Assembly: GCF_020537505.1 (NCBI RefSeq)
Contig: NZ_JAJBMO010000003.1
Location: 186,001 to 250,000, forward strand
Direction: 5' to 3'
Source: Blautia glucerasea
GTDB taxonomy: Bacteria > Bacillota > Clostridia > Lachnospirales > Lachnospiraceae
Length of the DNA stretch: 64,000 nt
The notes beneath the pieces are model-generated. The model did not search any database. It had not been told where the DNA came from and saw nothing but the letters and a program-made list of their open reading frames with translations. Positions within the stretch are counted from its first letter, which is position 1. Every line of letters starts with the position of its first letter. Shown here in pieces: positions 1 through 8,779 of the stretch. Both the position numbers and the translations under genes were made by a program.

Positions 1-2
1 TG

Positions 3-947
3 ACGGTAGAGGATATGGCCCAGGACGAAGAATTTGCCAGGAAATATATGTTTGGCCTTGCAATGGTGTTAAAAAAAGGGCTCCACATTCATATTATCCA
101 TGAGGTAGAGCGTCCTATGAAGGATATGATGCTGGGGCTGGAAAACTGGATCCCCCTTTATATGACCGGGCAGATTTCCCCTTATTATCTGAAAGGCATT
201 CAGAATAAAGTTTACTCCCATCTGCATTACAGCTCTGGCCAGGCAGCCATGACCGGGGATTGTATCAGCGGACATCACGAAAATGCACACTATTATCTGA
301 CCAGTCATAAAGAAGAGGTAGAGCGCTGCAGAAAGAACACGGAATACCTTTTGAAAAAGGCAAGTCCGCTTATGGATATTTACCGGGAGGAGAAAAAAGA
401 GCAGCTTTATGAGTTCCTGGGAAAAGACAGCAGGATTGAGGGCAGGCGAAGAAGAATCCTGGCAGCCCCGCCGTTGTTTGTAATTCCGGAAGAGCTGCTA
501 AAAGAGATCCTGTACAATAATCAGATTGGGGAAAGCATGTGCACCCGGATCCTGGAAGCCCAGAAAGCCGAAAAGAGCCGGATGGAACATATTTTTGCCC
601 ATAGTGCAGTAACGGATGAATTGTCAGAGGTTACCAGCATAGAATATGAGAGATATCCAGTGGCGCTGCCTGTGGCAGAGTGTTTCCTTGAGCGGGATAT
701 TGTGCTTACTTTTCAGGAATATAAAGACTGCATCGCAGCTGCGAAGGAGTATGCATCCCGGCAGGAGCATTACAATTTCCGCCTCACCAGAGTGAAAAGC
801 TTTCACAACATCCAGATTACCTGTCATGAAGAAAAATGGTGCATGGTATCCAAAAACAAAGCCCCATCTATCCATTTTGTGATCCATCACCCTAAACTTA
901 GTTATGCATTGGAGAATGTGATCCTTCCCATTCAGGATGAAACGTAA
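3..947 (+). CDS. C-terminal part of a probable XRE-type regulator (5' end outside window)
   Basis: The reading frame is open to the left edge, so this is the 3' part of a longer gene; the ATG at 15 is internal or coincidental. The visible 310 residues have no signal peptide or membrane segment. Features include a conserved-looking stretch around residues 18-60 (KKGLHIHIIHEVERP, WIPLYMTGQISPYYLKG) and a basic EGRRRR patch near residue 140. From memory, Lachnospiraceae proteins with this region carry an N-terminal helix-turn-helix of XRE type, which would lie upstream of the window. The DNA-binding role is therefore inference from the family, not seen here. Confidence 0.5.
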   Translation, partial: TVEDMAQDEEFARKYMFGLAMVLKKGLHIHIIHEVERPMKDMMLGLENWIPLYMTGQISPYYLKGIQNKVYSHLHYSSGQAAMTGDCISGHHENAHYYLTSHKEEVERCRKNTEYLLKKASPLMDIYREEKKEQLYEFLGKDSRIEGRRRRILAAPPLFVIPEELLKEILYNNQIGESMCTRILEAQKAEKSRMEHIFAHSAVTDELSEVTSIEYERYPVALPVAECFLERDIVLTFQEYKDCIAAAKEYASRQEHYNFRLTRVKSFHNIQITCHEEKWCMVSKNKAPSIHFVIHHPKLSYALENVILPIQDET

Positions 948-1036
948 CCCGTCCCATTTGGGGCAAAATGTCATCGGAATAGCGCCCTGCATGGAGAAAA
1001 CAGTAAAAAGGTAAGAATTAAAGGAGGCATGAAAAT

Positions 1037-2041
1037 ATGAGAAAAATATTGAGAAAGACAGCTGCAGCAGTCGGTGTAGGAGCTCTTCTCCTGGCCGCTC
1101 CTGTTTATGGTGCGGACAATATTTCTGATCTTATGGTGTATACCGATAATATACAGTCCGACGGTTCCCTGATCTATTATTTTGAAGAAGTGGCCGTTGT
1201 GCTTCCGGCTGATTGGAAGGGGAAAATTGACATTGTAACAGATGGAATCTCCGCCACTTTTTATCATAAGGCCAGCCACGAAAAATGGCAGGAAAAATAC
1301 GGGGAAGAAGGAGGAAAACTTTTTACCCTGTCCTGTTCGGTCAATCATGATTTTTCAGAGCTGCCGGATTTTACTTATATAGGATTCAGTGAAGAGTCCG
1401 TGATGAATTATTTTATGGTTTTTCCAACTGATTTCCAGGCGTATACAGAAGATGAGAGCGTGGCACATGAATTCCAGCAGATGAACGCCGAAATCGATTA
1501 CGTGAAGCAGCATGCCTATATGCTTGCAGAGGGGGAAAAGGTTCCTGTGGCCTCTTCTGAGCCTTCTGATTTTTCCATTTCCCAGACAAGTGATGATGGG
1601 GAATGGGTGAAGATGAAAGAGGGATTTGAGCTTTATCTTCCAGCAGACTGGACCGGTGCAGAGTTATCAGATTCTGATCAGGAAGATGAGACCTATTATG
1701 CAGCTCTTTCGGGAGACGAAAAGATTGTTCTGGTTGTAACTTCTCTGGATCTGAGAGAGGATTATACAGAGAAAGAAATACAGGCAGCATTGGCAGAGGA
1801 AAATTATGACAGCCTTTTTGATGCGGCAAAGGACCAGATTAAAGAGCAGGGCTATACCATCGAAAAAACAGAGCTGATCAATGGGATTTCCTGTGCATAT
1901 ATTTCGGCAGAGGACGAATATGGAATTGTATTTATGGATAAAACGGACTCGGTTATGGAACTGGTTTATCTGACAGGAGAAAATGTGGCAGAAGATGAAA
2001 GCGCATTAAGTATCCTGCATTCTGTAAAATGGGCAGAGTAA
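1037..2041 (+). CDS. Secreted protein with two related modules, function unknown
   Basis: A 334-residue protein preceded by AAAGGAGG. The N terminus has a charged start, hydrophobic core and AYG-A type cleavage region (about residues 1-25), so it is probably exported. Residues about 45-165 form one module and about 188-334 a second, the latter opening with WVKMKEGFELYLPADW. The same opening (WVPFEDGFQLYLP) occurs in the protein at 2705-3979, so the two are paralogues over this module. No lipobox, sortase motif or catalytic signature is evident. It overlaps the next start by 13 nt, which suggests translational coupling. Function is not recognised. Confidence 0.7.
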   Translation: MRKILRKTAAAVGVGALLLAAPVYGADNISDLMVYTDNIQSDGSLIYYFEEVAVVLPADWKGKIDIVTDGISATFYHKASHEKWQEKYGEEGGKLFTLSCSVNHDFSELPDFTYIGFSEESVMNYFMVFPTDFQAYTEDESVAHEFQQMNAEIDYVKQHAYMLAEGEKVPVASSEPSDFSISQTSDDGEWVKMKEGFELYLPADWTGAELSDSDQEDETYYAALSGDEKIVLVVTSLDLREDYTEKEIQAALAEENYDSLFDAAKDQIKEQGYTIEKTELINGISCAYISAEDEYGIVFMDKTDSVMELVYLTGENVAEDESALSILHSVKWAE

Positions 2042-2599
2042 TTTCCCGGCTGCTTCCAGGAATTGTTTGCGCAGCGTTTTTGTGCAGCATCAGTGCGGAG
2101 GCAGTCTGGGCTGGGGAATCTCTTGTTGAAGCCTGGGAAAGGCAAAACCAGGAAGAGGATTCCAACCAGGGAAACGTTGGAGATGGCGGGGAGGTGAATC
2201 CCTCTGGTGAAGAGAATTATAATGAAGTACCGCAGCTGAACGAAGCGGATATTTACCAGATGAACCAGGGAAATGCAGCGTTTTTATATAATGACCAGGG
2301 TTATGTTTCCTTTCTTCGGGGAAGATTTTTCGATGAGAAAGTAACCGATACGGAAAAAGGCGTGGAATCTTTGATGGGAATTGCAGATCTTCTGGGGTTG
2401 TCCAAGGGTTCTGAGTTTTTCGCTGTATATGGGGAGCAGGATGAGTATGGATATACTTATCTTACCTATAAACAGCGGTATGGGGATCTTACCTTGGAAA
2501 ATTTATGATTATGTGTATGAGGGAACGGACGGAAATGTATACGTCAGTGACAGCAGCTTTGACCAGCCAGGGGGCTCTACCCAGCTGTATCCAAATTAG
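2029..2599 (+). pseudogene. Secreted protein gene with a frameshift near its 3' end
   Basis: The ATG at 2029 overlaps the upstream gene and starts a protein with a signal peptide (about residues 1-28, ending VWAGES), an acidic Gln/Asn/Glu-rich linker, then a folded region ending YGYTYLTYKQRYGDLTLENL at a TGA near 2508. In another frame from about 2495 the text continues naturally as YDYVYEGTDGNVYVSDSS and stops at 2599. The join resembles the beta-strand pattern of FTP/propeptide-like domains of secreted metalloproteases, but no protease domain follows. A single-base indel around 2500 explains the break. A sequencing error cannot be excluded. Confidence 0.55.
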
Positions 2600-2704
2600 C
2601 AATTGATTTTGTGGTATGCTTTGCTCCAATTTAGTCGCCTAAGATTATTTTGGTCTGAGCATAAACGTGTAATAGAAATATGAAAAGGGAGGATTACCTG
2701 AAAT

Positions 2705-3979
2705 ATGAAAAAGATGAATGAGAAAAAGAAATATCTGCTTTCCACAGTTCTTGCTACCAGCCTGCTCTTTGGTAGTATCATTCCGGTCAAGGCCGAAATA
2801 AAATTAGGAGAACTGGGCGAGGAAGCCAACCAGATCGCAGCATCGGTAGCTGGTGTCTCTTATTCCTCAGATGTAGTGGCGTTAGATGACCTTGGGATTT
2901 CGGTTGCGCCATCAGATTATGTGGCAATCCAGCAGGTTGATGGCTTTGTTTATATTTATACACAGGAGACGGATTGTATCCCTTACGTGATCGTAGGCTA
3001 TTACGATATGGTGGCGGAGGATTTTGCCAGTCAGTTTACCCAGTATATGACGGAATCCTATGAGGATCTCCAGGTGATGTCTCCAGAAGCGGCAGTAACT
3101 GTGGGGGACCGGGAATATACCTACATTCAGTATTCATACAGCGTAAGCGGTTATACAGTGCGTGACAGCCGACTGTTTCTTCCGGAAAATGGCAGAACCT
3201 ATATGTTTGGTGCAAAAGAGATTCCAGAGCTTTCTCTGTATGTAGGAAGCAATCTGGAAGAAGTCGCAGGAAGCTTTGCGTATTTGGCTGGCGGGGACAG
3301 TGATTATGCCAAGCATGTAGACAGCACCCGTTCCGTAGTTCCGGATGCCCAGGCGACAGTAGACAATATTGAAGATACCGTTGGGGACATTGTAGAAGAG
3401 CAGGGCTCCGGCGACTCCAATATTGCAGGCGGAACGGTAGGGGACAACAGTGGGACAGCTGGGGGAAGTGCAGGTGGAACCACTTCTGGCACAGAAGATT
3501 CTGATGTTTCAGACAGCAGCGCTGGATACAGTTCCATTACTTTTTCCCAGGATAAGGCGAATTATGAAGGAACCTGGGTGCCTTTCGAAGATGGTTTCCA
3601 GTTATATCTGCCAAGCGCATGGAACATCTATGAATTGACAGAGGATCAGGTAAACCAAGGCGTTCTTTACCTGGCTGGAGATGCCTCCGGTGCAGACACA
3701 GCACCGGCGGTTTCAGTAGTATGGGCTTACAGTGACGGCGCCGAGACCATCAATGATCTTGCAACCGCGATCCGTCAGGGCGGCTATCAGGTTGATGACC
3801 TGGTTTCCATCAACGGAATCCCCTGTGTTTCCTACCGCCTGGAAGATGGTGACTGCAGCGCGATCATGTTTTTCCATCCCACCAACAAGGACTATGTATT
3901 CTGCGTAACCGCAACCCAGTACACAGCCAATGTGGATAGGATCTGCTCCATCCTCACTTCCCTCAGCCTGGCTTTATGA
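2705..3979 (+). CDS. Secreted protein with Ser/Gly/Thr-rich linker, paralogue of the 1037-2041 product
   Basis: A 424-residue protein with a signal peptide (basic MKKMNEKKK start, hydrophobic core, cleavage near VKA-E at about residue 31). A first domain covers residues about 35-200. A low-complexity linker rich in Gly, Ser, Thr and Asp runs about 215-275. The C-terminal module begins WVPFEDGFQLYLPSAWN and matches the second module of the upstream secreted protein. No membrane anchor or cell-wall motif is seen. A strong terminator follows, so the group 1037-3979 is probably one transcription unit, though about 100 nt separate this gene from the broken one before it. Function unknown. Confidence 0.7.
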   Translation: MKKMNEKKKYLLSTVLATSLLFGSIIPVKAEIKLGELGEEANQIAASVAGVSYSSDVVALDDLGISVAPSDYVAIQQVDGFVYIYTQETDCIPYVIVGYYDMVAEDFASQFTQYMTESYEDLQVMSPEAAVTVGDREYTYIQYSYSVSGYTVRDSRLFLPENGRTYMFGAKEIPELSLYVGSNLEEVAGSFAYLAGGDSDYAKHVDSTRSVVPDAQATVDNIEDTVGDIVEEQGSGDSNIAGGTVGDNSGTAGGSAGGTTSGTEDSDVSDSSAGYSSITFSQDKANYEGTWVPFEDGFQLYLPSAWNIYELTEDQVNQGVLYLAGDASGADTAPAVSVVWAYSDGAETINDLATAIRQGGYQVDDLVSINGIPCVSYRLEDGDCSAIMFFHPTNKDYVFCVTATQYTANVDRICSILTSLSLAL

Positions 3980-4007
3980 TCATTTAGGCGAGATATACGA
4001 ATCAAGA

Positions 4008-4056
4008 AAAAAAATTCCCGTTCAGATTTTCCTGTTATCTGGACGGGAATTTTTTA
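4008..4056 (+). terminator. Intrinsic terminator after the secreted-protein cluster
   Basis: A 15-bp stem (AATTCCCGTTCAGAT pairing with ATCTGGACGGGAATT through one G-U pair) and a 9-nt loop are followed by a T run. It ends the 1037-3979 unit. Confidence 0.9.
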
Positions 4057-4129
4057 TAAAAGAGAAGTTATCAGGGACGCCCCGCCATAGGCGGAGAATC
4101 CCATGTTCTATGGTAGGTTGCTATGTAAA

Positions 4130-4561
4130 TTATGGTATTAAAGAAATGTACTGCTTTAATAGACAGAGGGTTTCTTCCTTCGAATAAACCATAGGGCTGC
4201 CAGATAATCCTGTAAAAAAGTCAGTGAAAACCTTGCATAAGGAGATATCGGAAATATGGATATTACTGGAATAAGCACCAAAAACAAAAGAGTTCGTAGT
4301 GTACAGATGCAGCCCTGTCTGGGAAGTTGCATAAATGGATAAATATTCGGGAATCTGTAAAACAGTGGGACGGACGATCAGACTGGTAATCGTTCCGTCT
4401 TCTGTTTCTTTATACAATTCTGTTAACATCATTTTTACGTCCGAAGGTTCCAGAGGCGGAACATATTGGGGCGGTAAATCCTGAAGAATTCCATTTTGGA
4501 TAAAAGCCGCCAATCCTTTTTCCGAGAAAATAGTTACATAATTTTTCTGAATGTTCTGCAA
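4130..4561 (-). pseudogene. Orphan C-terminal fragment of an unidentified protein
   Basis: A 143-residue open frame without a convincing ribosome site or N-terminal domain. It reads like the ligand or effector part of a regulator (a run predicted as mixed alpha/beta, ending SKEETLCLLKQYISLIP). It abuts, head to head, a response-regulator tail on the opposite strand at 4571. Two unrelated fragments meeting at one point suggests a deletion or rearrangement junction near 4561. The parent protein is not identified. It could instead be a small functional gene. Confidence 0.35.
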
Positions 4562-4570
4562 TACGGAAAA

Positions 4571-4726
4571 ATGTCTTTCAAAGTGCCAGTGATCGCTGTT
4601 TCCGCCAATGCCTTTGATGAGGATATGGAAGCGTCACGGGCAGCTGGTATGAACGGACATCTGGCGAAGCCGATCATGGCGGAGGCGCTGCTTAAGACGC
4701 TGGGACAGATCATTAAGTATAAATGA
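4571..4726 (+). pseudogene. C-terminal remnant of a receiver domain
   Basis: The frame encodes VPVIAVSANAFDEDMEASRAA then GMNGHLAKPI, which is the end of a response-regulator receiver domain: beta4, the Ser/Thr switch position, and beta5 with its conserved Lys-Pro. The phosphoacceptor Asp and the first half of the domain are missing. The tail closely resembles the C-terminal receivers of the three hybrid kinases at 22.5-30.3 kb, so a similar hybrid kinase once stood here. It lies between an unrelated minus-strand fragment and a terminator. Confidence 0.7.
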
Positions 4727-4745
4727 TATGTAATATTGTAATATG

Positions 4746-4792
4746 AAAAGCCTGGCCGAAGATAGAGTAATGTCTGTTTGCCAGGCTTTTTT
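4746..4792. terminator. Bidirectional terminator between convergent units
   Basis: AAAAGCCTGGC and GCCAGGCTTTT form an 11-bp stem with A and T runs on either side. It can stop both the rightward receiver remnant and the leftward AraC gene. Confidence 0.85.
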
Positions 4793-4812
4793 GCTGAAAT
4801 AGAGAGAATGGT

Positions 4813-5751
4813 TTATCTATGCTTTCGGTATTCCCGGGGACTGCATCCCTTTATTCTTGCAAATACTTTGGAATAATAATTCGGATCTGAAAATCCAGCC
4901 TTGTCAGCTACCGCGCTGATCGGCTCACCAGCCTGCAATAACTCCAGGCTTCGCTCAATCCGATATTCCTGCAGAAAGGCAAACAGAGTAGTATTCATAT
5001 GACGCTTGAAAAGCCGGGTACATTCGCTTTCGCACAGGTGGATGTGTCTGGCAATGTCATTTAAAGTGATCTTATTTTGATAATTTTCCTCTATGTAGGA
5101 CAGGATCTTCTTAATCCGGTCGTATTCCAGGGAGTTTTCCCGGGAAGCCTGGGGTTCGTAAATAATGTGCTCCAGAAGAAGCCGCCACATGGATTGCAGG
5201 CAGATTGTAATATCTAGCTCGTAAAAATCTGGTTTTTTCTTGTCAAGATCAATAATACGGAGAAGATACTCGCGAAAGGGCCTATGCCATGGCTCGCTCT
5301 GGTTGATACAGAGGGCGGGGAGCAGGGAATCCTGAAGGACAGGATCTACATATTTGCTGTTAATGGTGCTTTGGAAAAATCCGTAGATCAGTCTGGGATC
5401 AAAGGTTACGGGAATGTAGGAGCAGTCCTTCTGATCTTCCATTGTGCCAGAATGGAGAGCACCGGAGTTGTTGAATACAATATCACCTTCTTTTAAGTGG
5501 TAAACCATATGGTTGACCTTGTAGCACATGGTGCCTTTTTGCACATAAGTAATCTCTATTTCCGGGTGCCAGTGCCACATAAAGGAACCGGACTCATATT
5601 CCGATAGTTTCTGGTAGCTGACCAGGAATGGAAACTGTTCATTGCCGTGCTGTTTTAATTCTTTTTGAAACTGATTGGTTATGATCTGCATGCCAAACCT
5701 CCCGGGAAAAATTTTATATCCTGTGAACTGTATAGGATTCCATATGTTCAA
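4813..5751 (-). CDS. AraC-family transcription regulator with cupin sensor domain
   Basis: A 312-residue protein. The N-terminal half is a cupin-like ligand domain (WHWHPEIEITYVQKG at about residues 58-72, then the LKEGDIVF strand typical of AraC sensors). The C-terminal 100 residues carry the two helix-turn-helix motifs of the AraC/XylS family, including NDIARHIHLCESECTRLFKRH and AVADKAGFSDPNYYSKVFARI, and end with the usual PREYRK. It is divergent from the galactokinase gene across a 244-bp intergenic region, so control of galK or of its own promoter is plausible, but the ligand is not known from sequence. Confidence 0.88.
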   Translation of the reverse strand: MNIWNPIQFTGYKIFPGRFGMQIITNQFQKELKQHGNEQFPFLVSYQKLSEYESGSFMWHWHPEIEITYVQKGTMCYKVNHMVYHLKEGDIVFNNSGALHSGTMEDQKDCSYIPVTFDPRLIYGFFQSTINSKYVDPVLQDSLLPALCINQSEPWHRPFREYLLRIIDLDKKKPDFYELDITICLQSMWRLLLEHIIYEPQASRENSLEYDRIKKILSYIEENYQNKITLNDIARHIHLCESECTRLFKRHMNTTLFAFLQEYRIERSLELLQAGEPISAVADKAGFSDPNYYSKVFARIKGCSPREYRKHR

Positions 5752-5995
5752 AAATAGAGAATTACAATAAAACGCATAAATTTACCTGTATTATACATCT
5801 ATTAAAGATAAAAACGCAATATATTACTTGTTTTTCGCAAGTTATTTAAGGTAATGTAAAGGGAATGCATGTAAAATGGAATTAACTTGATGAGAGATCC
5901 AGATAAGCACAGATGAAGCGTAAAATATGCACTGAAGCTTCTGGAATACAGAACGTAAAATTATAACAATATTAACAAAACAGGAGAGATTAGCC
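5752..5995. promoter_or_regulatory. Divergent araC-type/galK intergenic region
   Basis: AT-rich spacer without an open frame. It contains a small inverted repeat ACTTG/CAAGT at 5826-5842 and the galK ribosome site (CAGGAGAG). It must hold both divergent promoters; I could not assign the -35/-10 boxes with confidence. Confidence 0.5.
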
Positions 5996-7231
5996 ATGAA
6001 TTTACCAGAAAAAGCAAACCTTGAGAAAATCTATGGAAAGAGCAGCGCCTGCGCAGCCCGTTTCCAGAATCTTGCAGACAAATTTGCCCAAATCTATAAG
6101 CATGACCATGCAGATTTCTTTACTTCCCCTGGAAGAACAGAAATCATCGGAAACCATGTGGATCACAACGGCGGCAAGGTAATTGCAGGAAGTATCAATC
6201 TGGATACCATCGGTGCAGCAGCACCAAATGGAACCAACGTGATCCACATTACAAGTGAAGGCTACAGAGATGAGATCGTAGTTGATCTTGACAAGATCAG
6301 CAGAGCCAATTATCCGAAGGGAACCTTTGCCCTGGTTGCAGGTATGATGGAAGGTGCGAAGAAGAATGGCTTTCAGACAGCTGGCTTTGATGCCTATGTA
6401 AGTACCAACGTGATCGCAGCAGCAGGAGTAAGCTCCTCTGCATCCTTTGAAATGCTGATCTGTGTCATCATTGATTACTTCTTTAACGACAGCAGGATGA
6501 CTTACACAGACTATGCTAAGATCGGTCAGTACGCGGAGAATGTTTACTGGGACAAGGCTTCCGGAATGATGGACCAGATGGCATGTGCAGTTGGCGGCCC
6601 GGTTCTTTTCGACTTTGCAGACAGAAATGACCTGAAATACAGCAAACTTGATTTCTCCTATGGAAAATTTGGTCACAGACTGGTGATCGTAAACACAGGA
6701 AAAGGCCATGCAGATCTCAGTCAGGAATATTCTGAGATCCCAGGTGAGATGAAAGCCGCAGCTAAGGTGCTTGGAGCAGAGCTTCTTCACGAGACCACTC
6801 TTGAGAACCTTCTGGCACATGTAAACGAGATCAAGGACGACAGAGCAATTCTTCGTTCTATCCACTTCTTCGAAGAGACCTCCCGCGTAGAGCGTTCAGC
6901 TAAGGCCATTGGAGAGGGAAACTATGAGGAATTCCTGAAACTGATGGATGAGTCTGGAAGATCTTCCTGGGAGCTGCTTCAGAACTGCTACTGCATTAAA
7001 GACTGCCATGAGCAGAAGATCCCGCTTGTTCTTGCCCTTACCCAGCTGTTCCTGAACAAGATCGGCGGCGGTATCTGCCGTGTACACGGCGGCGGATTTG
7101 CAGGTGTTATTGCAGCAGTTGTCCCGGAAAATGAGATGGAGAATTATGTAGAATACATTTCCCAGTATGTTGGCAGAGAGAACGTTTATCCAATGGATAT
7201 CCGTGCAGTTGGAGCTGCTCATATCGGCTGA
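5996..7231 (+). CDS. galK: Galactokinase
   Basis: A 411-residue GHMP-family sugar kinase that phosphorylates galactose at C1 with ATP, the first committed step of the Leloir pathway, in the cytoplasm. The galactokinase signature GRTEIIGNHVDHNGG is at about residues 37-52, the GHMP ATP-binding loop GVSSSASFEM at about 143-152, and the third motif GGGICRVHGGGFAG near residue 355. Length is normal for the family (380-430). No galT or galE is adjacent, so the rest of the pathway is elsewhere. The AraC regulator next door is a likely controller. Confidence 0.93.
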   Translation: MNLPEKANLEKIYGKSSACAARFQNLADKFAQIYKHDHADFFTSPGRTEIIGNHVDHNGGKVIAGSINLDTIGAAAPNGTNVIHITSEGYRDEIVVDLDKISRANYPKGTFALVAGMMEGAKKNGFQTAGFDAYVSTNVIAAAGVSSSASFEMLICVIIDYFFNDSRMTYTDYAKIGQYAENVYWDKASGMMDQMACAVGGPVLFDFADRNDLKYSKLDFSYGKFGHRLVIVNTGKGHADLSQEYSEIPGEMKAAAKVLGAELLHETTLENLLAHVNEIKDDRAILRSIHFFEETSRVERSAKAIGEGNYEEFLKLMDESGRSSWELLQNCYCIKDCHEQKIPLVLALTQLFLNKIGGGICRVHGGGFAGVIAAVVPENEMENYVEYISQYVGRENVYPMDIRAVGAAHIG

Positions 7232-7299
7232 GAAGAAGTCTGAAATGCAAGCGTTGAGGATCTGAAGGCACTGTTCAGAAAAATTATGTAATAAGCAAA

Positions 7300-7334
7300 A
7301 AAATTCCCAGGCAGAAATGCCTGGGATTTTTTTG
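7300..7334. terminator. Terminator between galK and the symporter gene
   Basis: ATTCCCAGGC and GCCTGGGAT pair around AGAAAT. A runs on the left and a T run on the right allow it to serve both convergent genes. Confidence 0.85.
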
Positions 7335-7338
7335 CTTG

Positions 7339-8562
7339 TTAATCATCCAGCTTGATTTTCTCTTTCAATACTACACATCCAGCCATATCCCCAATAACAT
7401 TGACACAGGTAGCACCCATATCGCAAAGGGTATTGATACTTATGTATACGCCCATAACACCTGCCGGAAGACCAGCCATAGTAGCCAATGCTGCGAAGGA
7501 AGCAATGGCACCGCCTGGGATTCCAGGAGTTCCTACGGACAGAAGTACATTTGCCAGAAGGATTATGAGCATCATGGAAATGCTCACGTTAATTCCACAG
7601 GCATTGGCAAAGAACATGATCATAAAGGACATCAGAATGGAAACTGCATCCATGTTTACGGTAGCACCAAGAGGAATGGCAATACTTGTGATCTTGTTGG
7701 ATACACCCATTTCTTCTTCCATACACTGCTTGCTGATGGGAATGGTAGCAGAACTGGAGCAGGTTCCAAATGCATTCAGGGCTGCAGGAAGCATGGCCCT
7801 GATAAATTTGATGGGGCTTTCTTTTCCGATAAATTTCACTGCACTGCCGTATACAATGAGAGCAAATCCGAAGAATGCCACATACAGAATGATCAGCTGT
7901 GTAGCCAGCGAGATAATGGTCTCTGTACCATTTGCTTCTACAACTGGAACGATGGTACAGAAGACACCGATTGGGGTGAAGTACATTACTGTGCTGATGA
8001 CTTTCAGACATACCTCGTTGCAGGAGTCGATCACATTCAGAAGTGCGGCACCCTTTTCCCCGATGGCGATTAGGGTGAAACCTACGATCACTGCGAATAC
8101 AAGTACCTGAAGCATATTTCCGTTGGCAAAAGCGGCAACTGGGTTGGATGGAATCAGGTTCTTGATGGTATCCAGAATGCTGGTCATCTCAGTTGCCTGG
8201 ATATCGGATGTAGCCATTTCGAACTTTACATTTTTTCCAAGGTTGATCAGTCTTGGGATGATCAGGCCTGCAAGGCTGGCAAGTGCGGTGGTGCACAGGA
8301 AGAAAATCATGGCGCCTGCGGTGATCTTACCGGTAGTACGGGCATTTCCAATACTGGTGATACCCATTACAATGGAACAGAATACCAGTGGAAAGATCAT
8401 CATGTTCAATGCATTCATGTAAATGCTTCCGATGAGATTGGTTATAGTAAGCACTGGCTCATACCGTCCAGCCAGAAAGAGCCCGGTGAGAATACCAAGG
8501 ATCAGTCCGATGAAAATTGCGGATGTGATATGTTTTTTATACCACGAATAGAAAGTTTTCAT
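7339..8562 (-). CDS. Sodium:dicarboxylate/amino-acid symporter (DAACS family)
   Basis: A 407-residue polytopic membrane protein of the glutamate/aspartate/serine transporter family. Diagnostic motifs are the re-entrant hairpin 1 sequence TCSSSATIPIS near residue 272, the sodium/substrate site PLGATVNMD near residue 300, and the hairpin 2 stretch VGTPGIPGGAIAS near 340. About eight membrane segments plus two hairpins are expected. Members carry glutamate, aspartate, C4-dicarboxylates or Ser/Thr with Na+ or H+; the substrate cannot be chosen here. It is a single-gene unit divergent from dinB. Confidence 0.9.
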   Translation of the reverse strand: MKTFYSWYKKHITSAIFIGLILGILTGLFLAGRYEPVLTITNLIGSIYMNALNMMIFPLVFCSIVMGITSIGNARTTGKITAGAMIFFLCTTALASLAGLIIPRLINLGKNVKFEMATSDIQATEMTSILDTIKNLIPSNPVAAFANGNMLQVLVFAVIVGFTLIAIGEKGAALLNVIDSCNEVCLKVISTVMYFTPIGVFCTIVPVVEANGTETIISLATQLIILYVAFFGFALIVYGSAVKFIGKESPIKFIRAMLPAALNAFGTCSSSATIPISKQCMEEEMGVSNKITSIAIPLGATVNMDAVSILMSFMIMFFANACGINVSISMMLIILLANVLLSVGTPGIPGGAIASFAALATMAGLPAGVMGVYISINTLCDMGATCVNVIGDMAGCVVLKEKIKLDD

Positions 8563-8651
8563 TTATTTCCTCCTAAAAACGAATATTGTAGTATTTTACC
8601 ACATTTTGCAGAAATAAAAGTTACGAAAGTATTACTTTATTAAGGAAAAAT

Positions 8652-8774
8652 ATGCATGCTTACCTAAAAGAACAAGAAGAATCTGGACTTATTTCCTATA
8701 TGCGTGATATACTGAATTTAACAGAATTGCCGGAATCTTACAGCTGGAAGCTTCTGGGTTTGAAATGGAGGTGA
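8652..8774 (+). CDS. Candidate 40-residue leader peptide coupled to dinB
   Basis: An ATG at 8652, preceded by AAGGA, opens 40 codons. The product starts MHAYLKEQEESGLISYMRDI and ends WKLLGLKWR. Its TGA lies within the GGAGGTGA that serves as the dinB ribosome site, so ribosomes finishing this frame would terminate next to the dinB start. The peptide is amphipathic and not obviously a chance frame, but there is no family match I recognise. It may be a small coupled gene or an untranslated leader. Confidence 0.4.
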   Translation: MHAYLKEQEESGLISYMRDILNLTELPESYSWKLLGLKWR

Positions 8775-8779
8775 AACAT

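Noticed and set aside
7336..8110. Plus-strand frames of about 250 codons within the symporter gene
   Set aside because: They mirror the hydrophobic minus-strand protein and have no start signals or domains.
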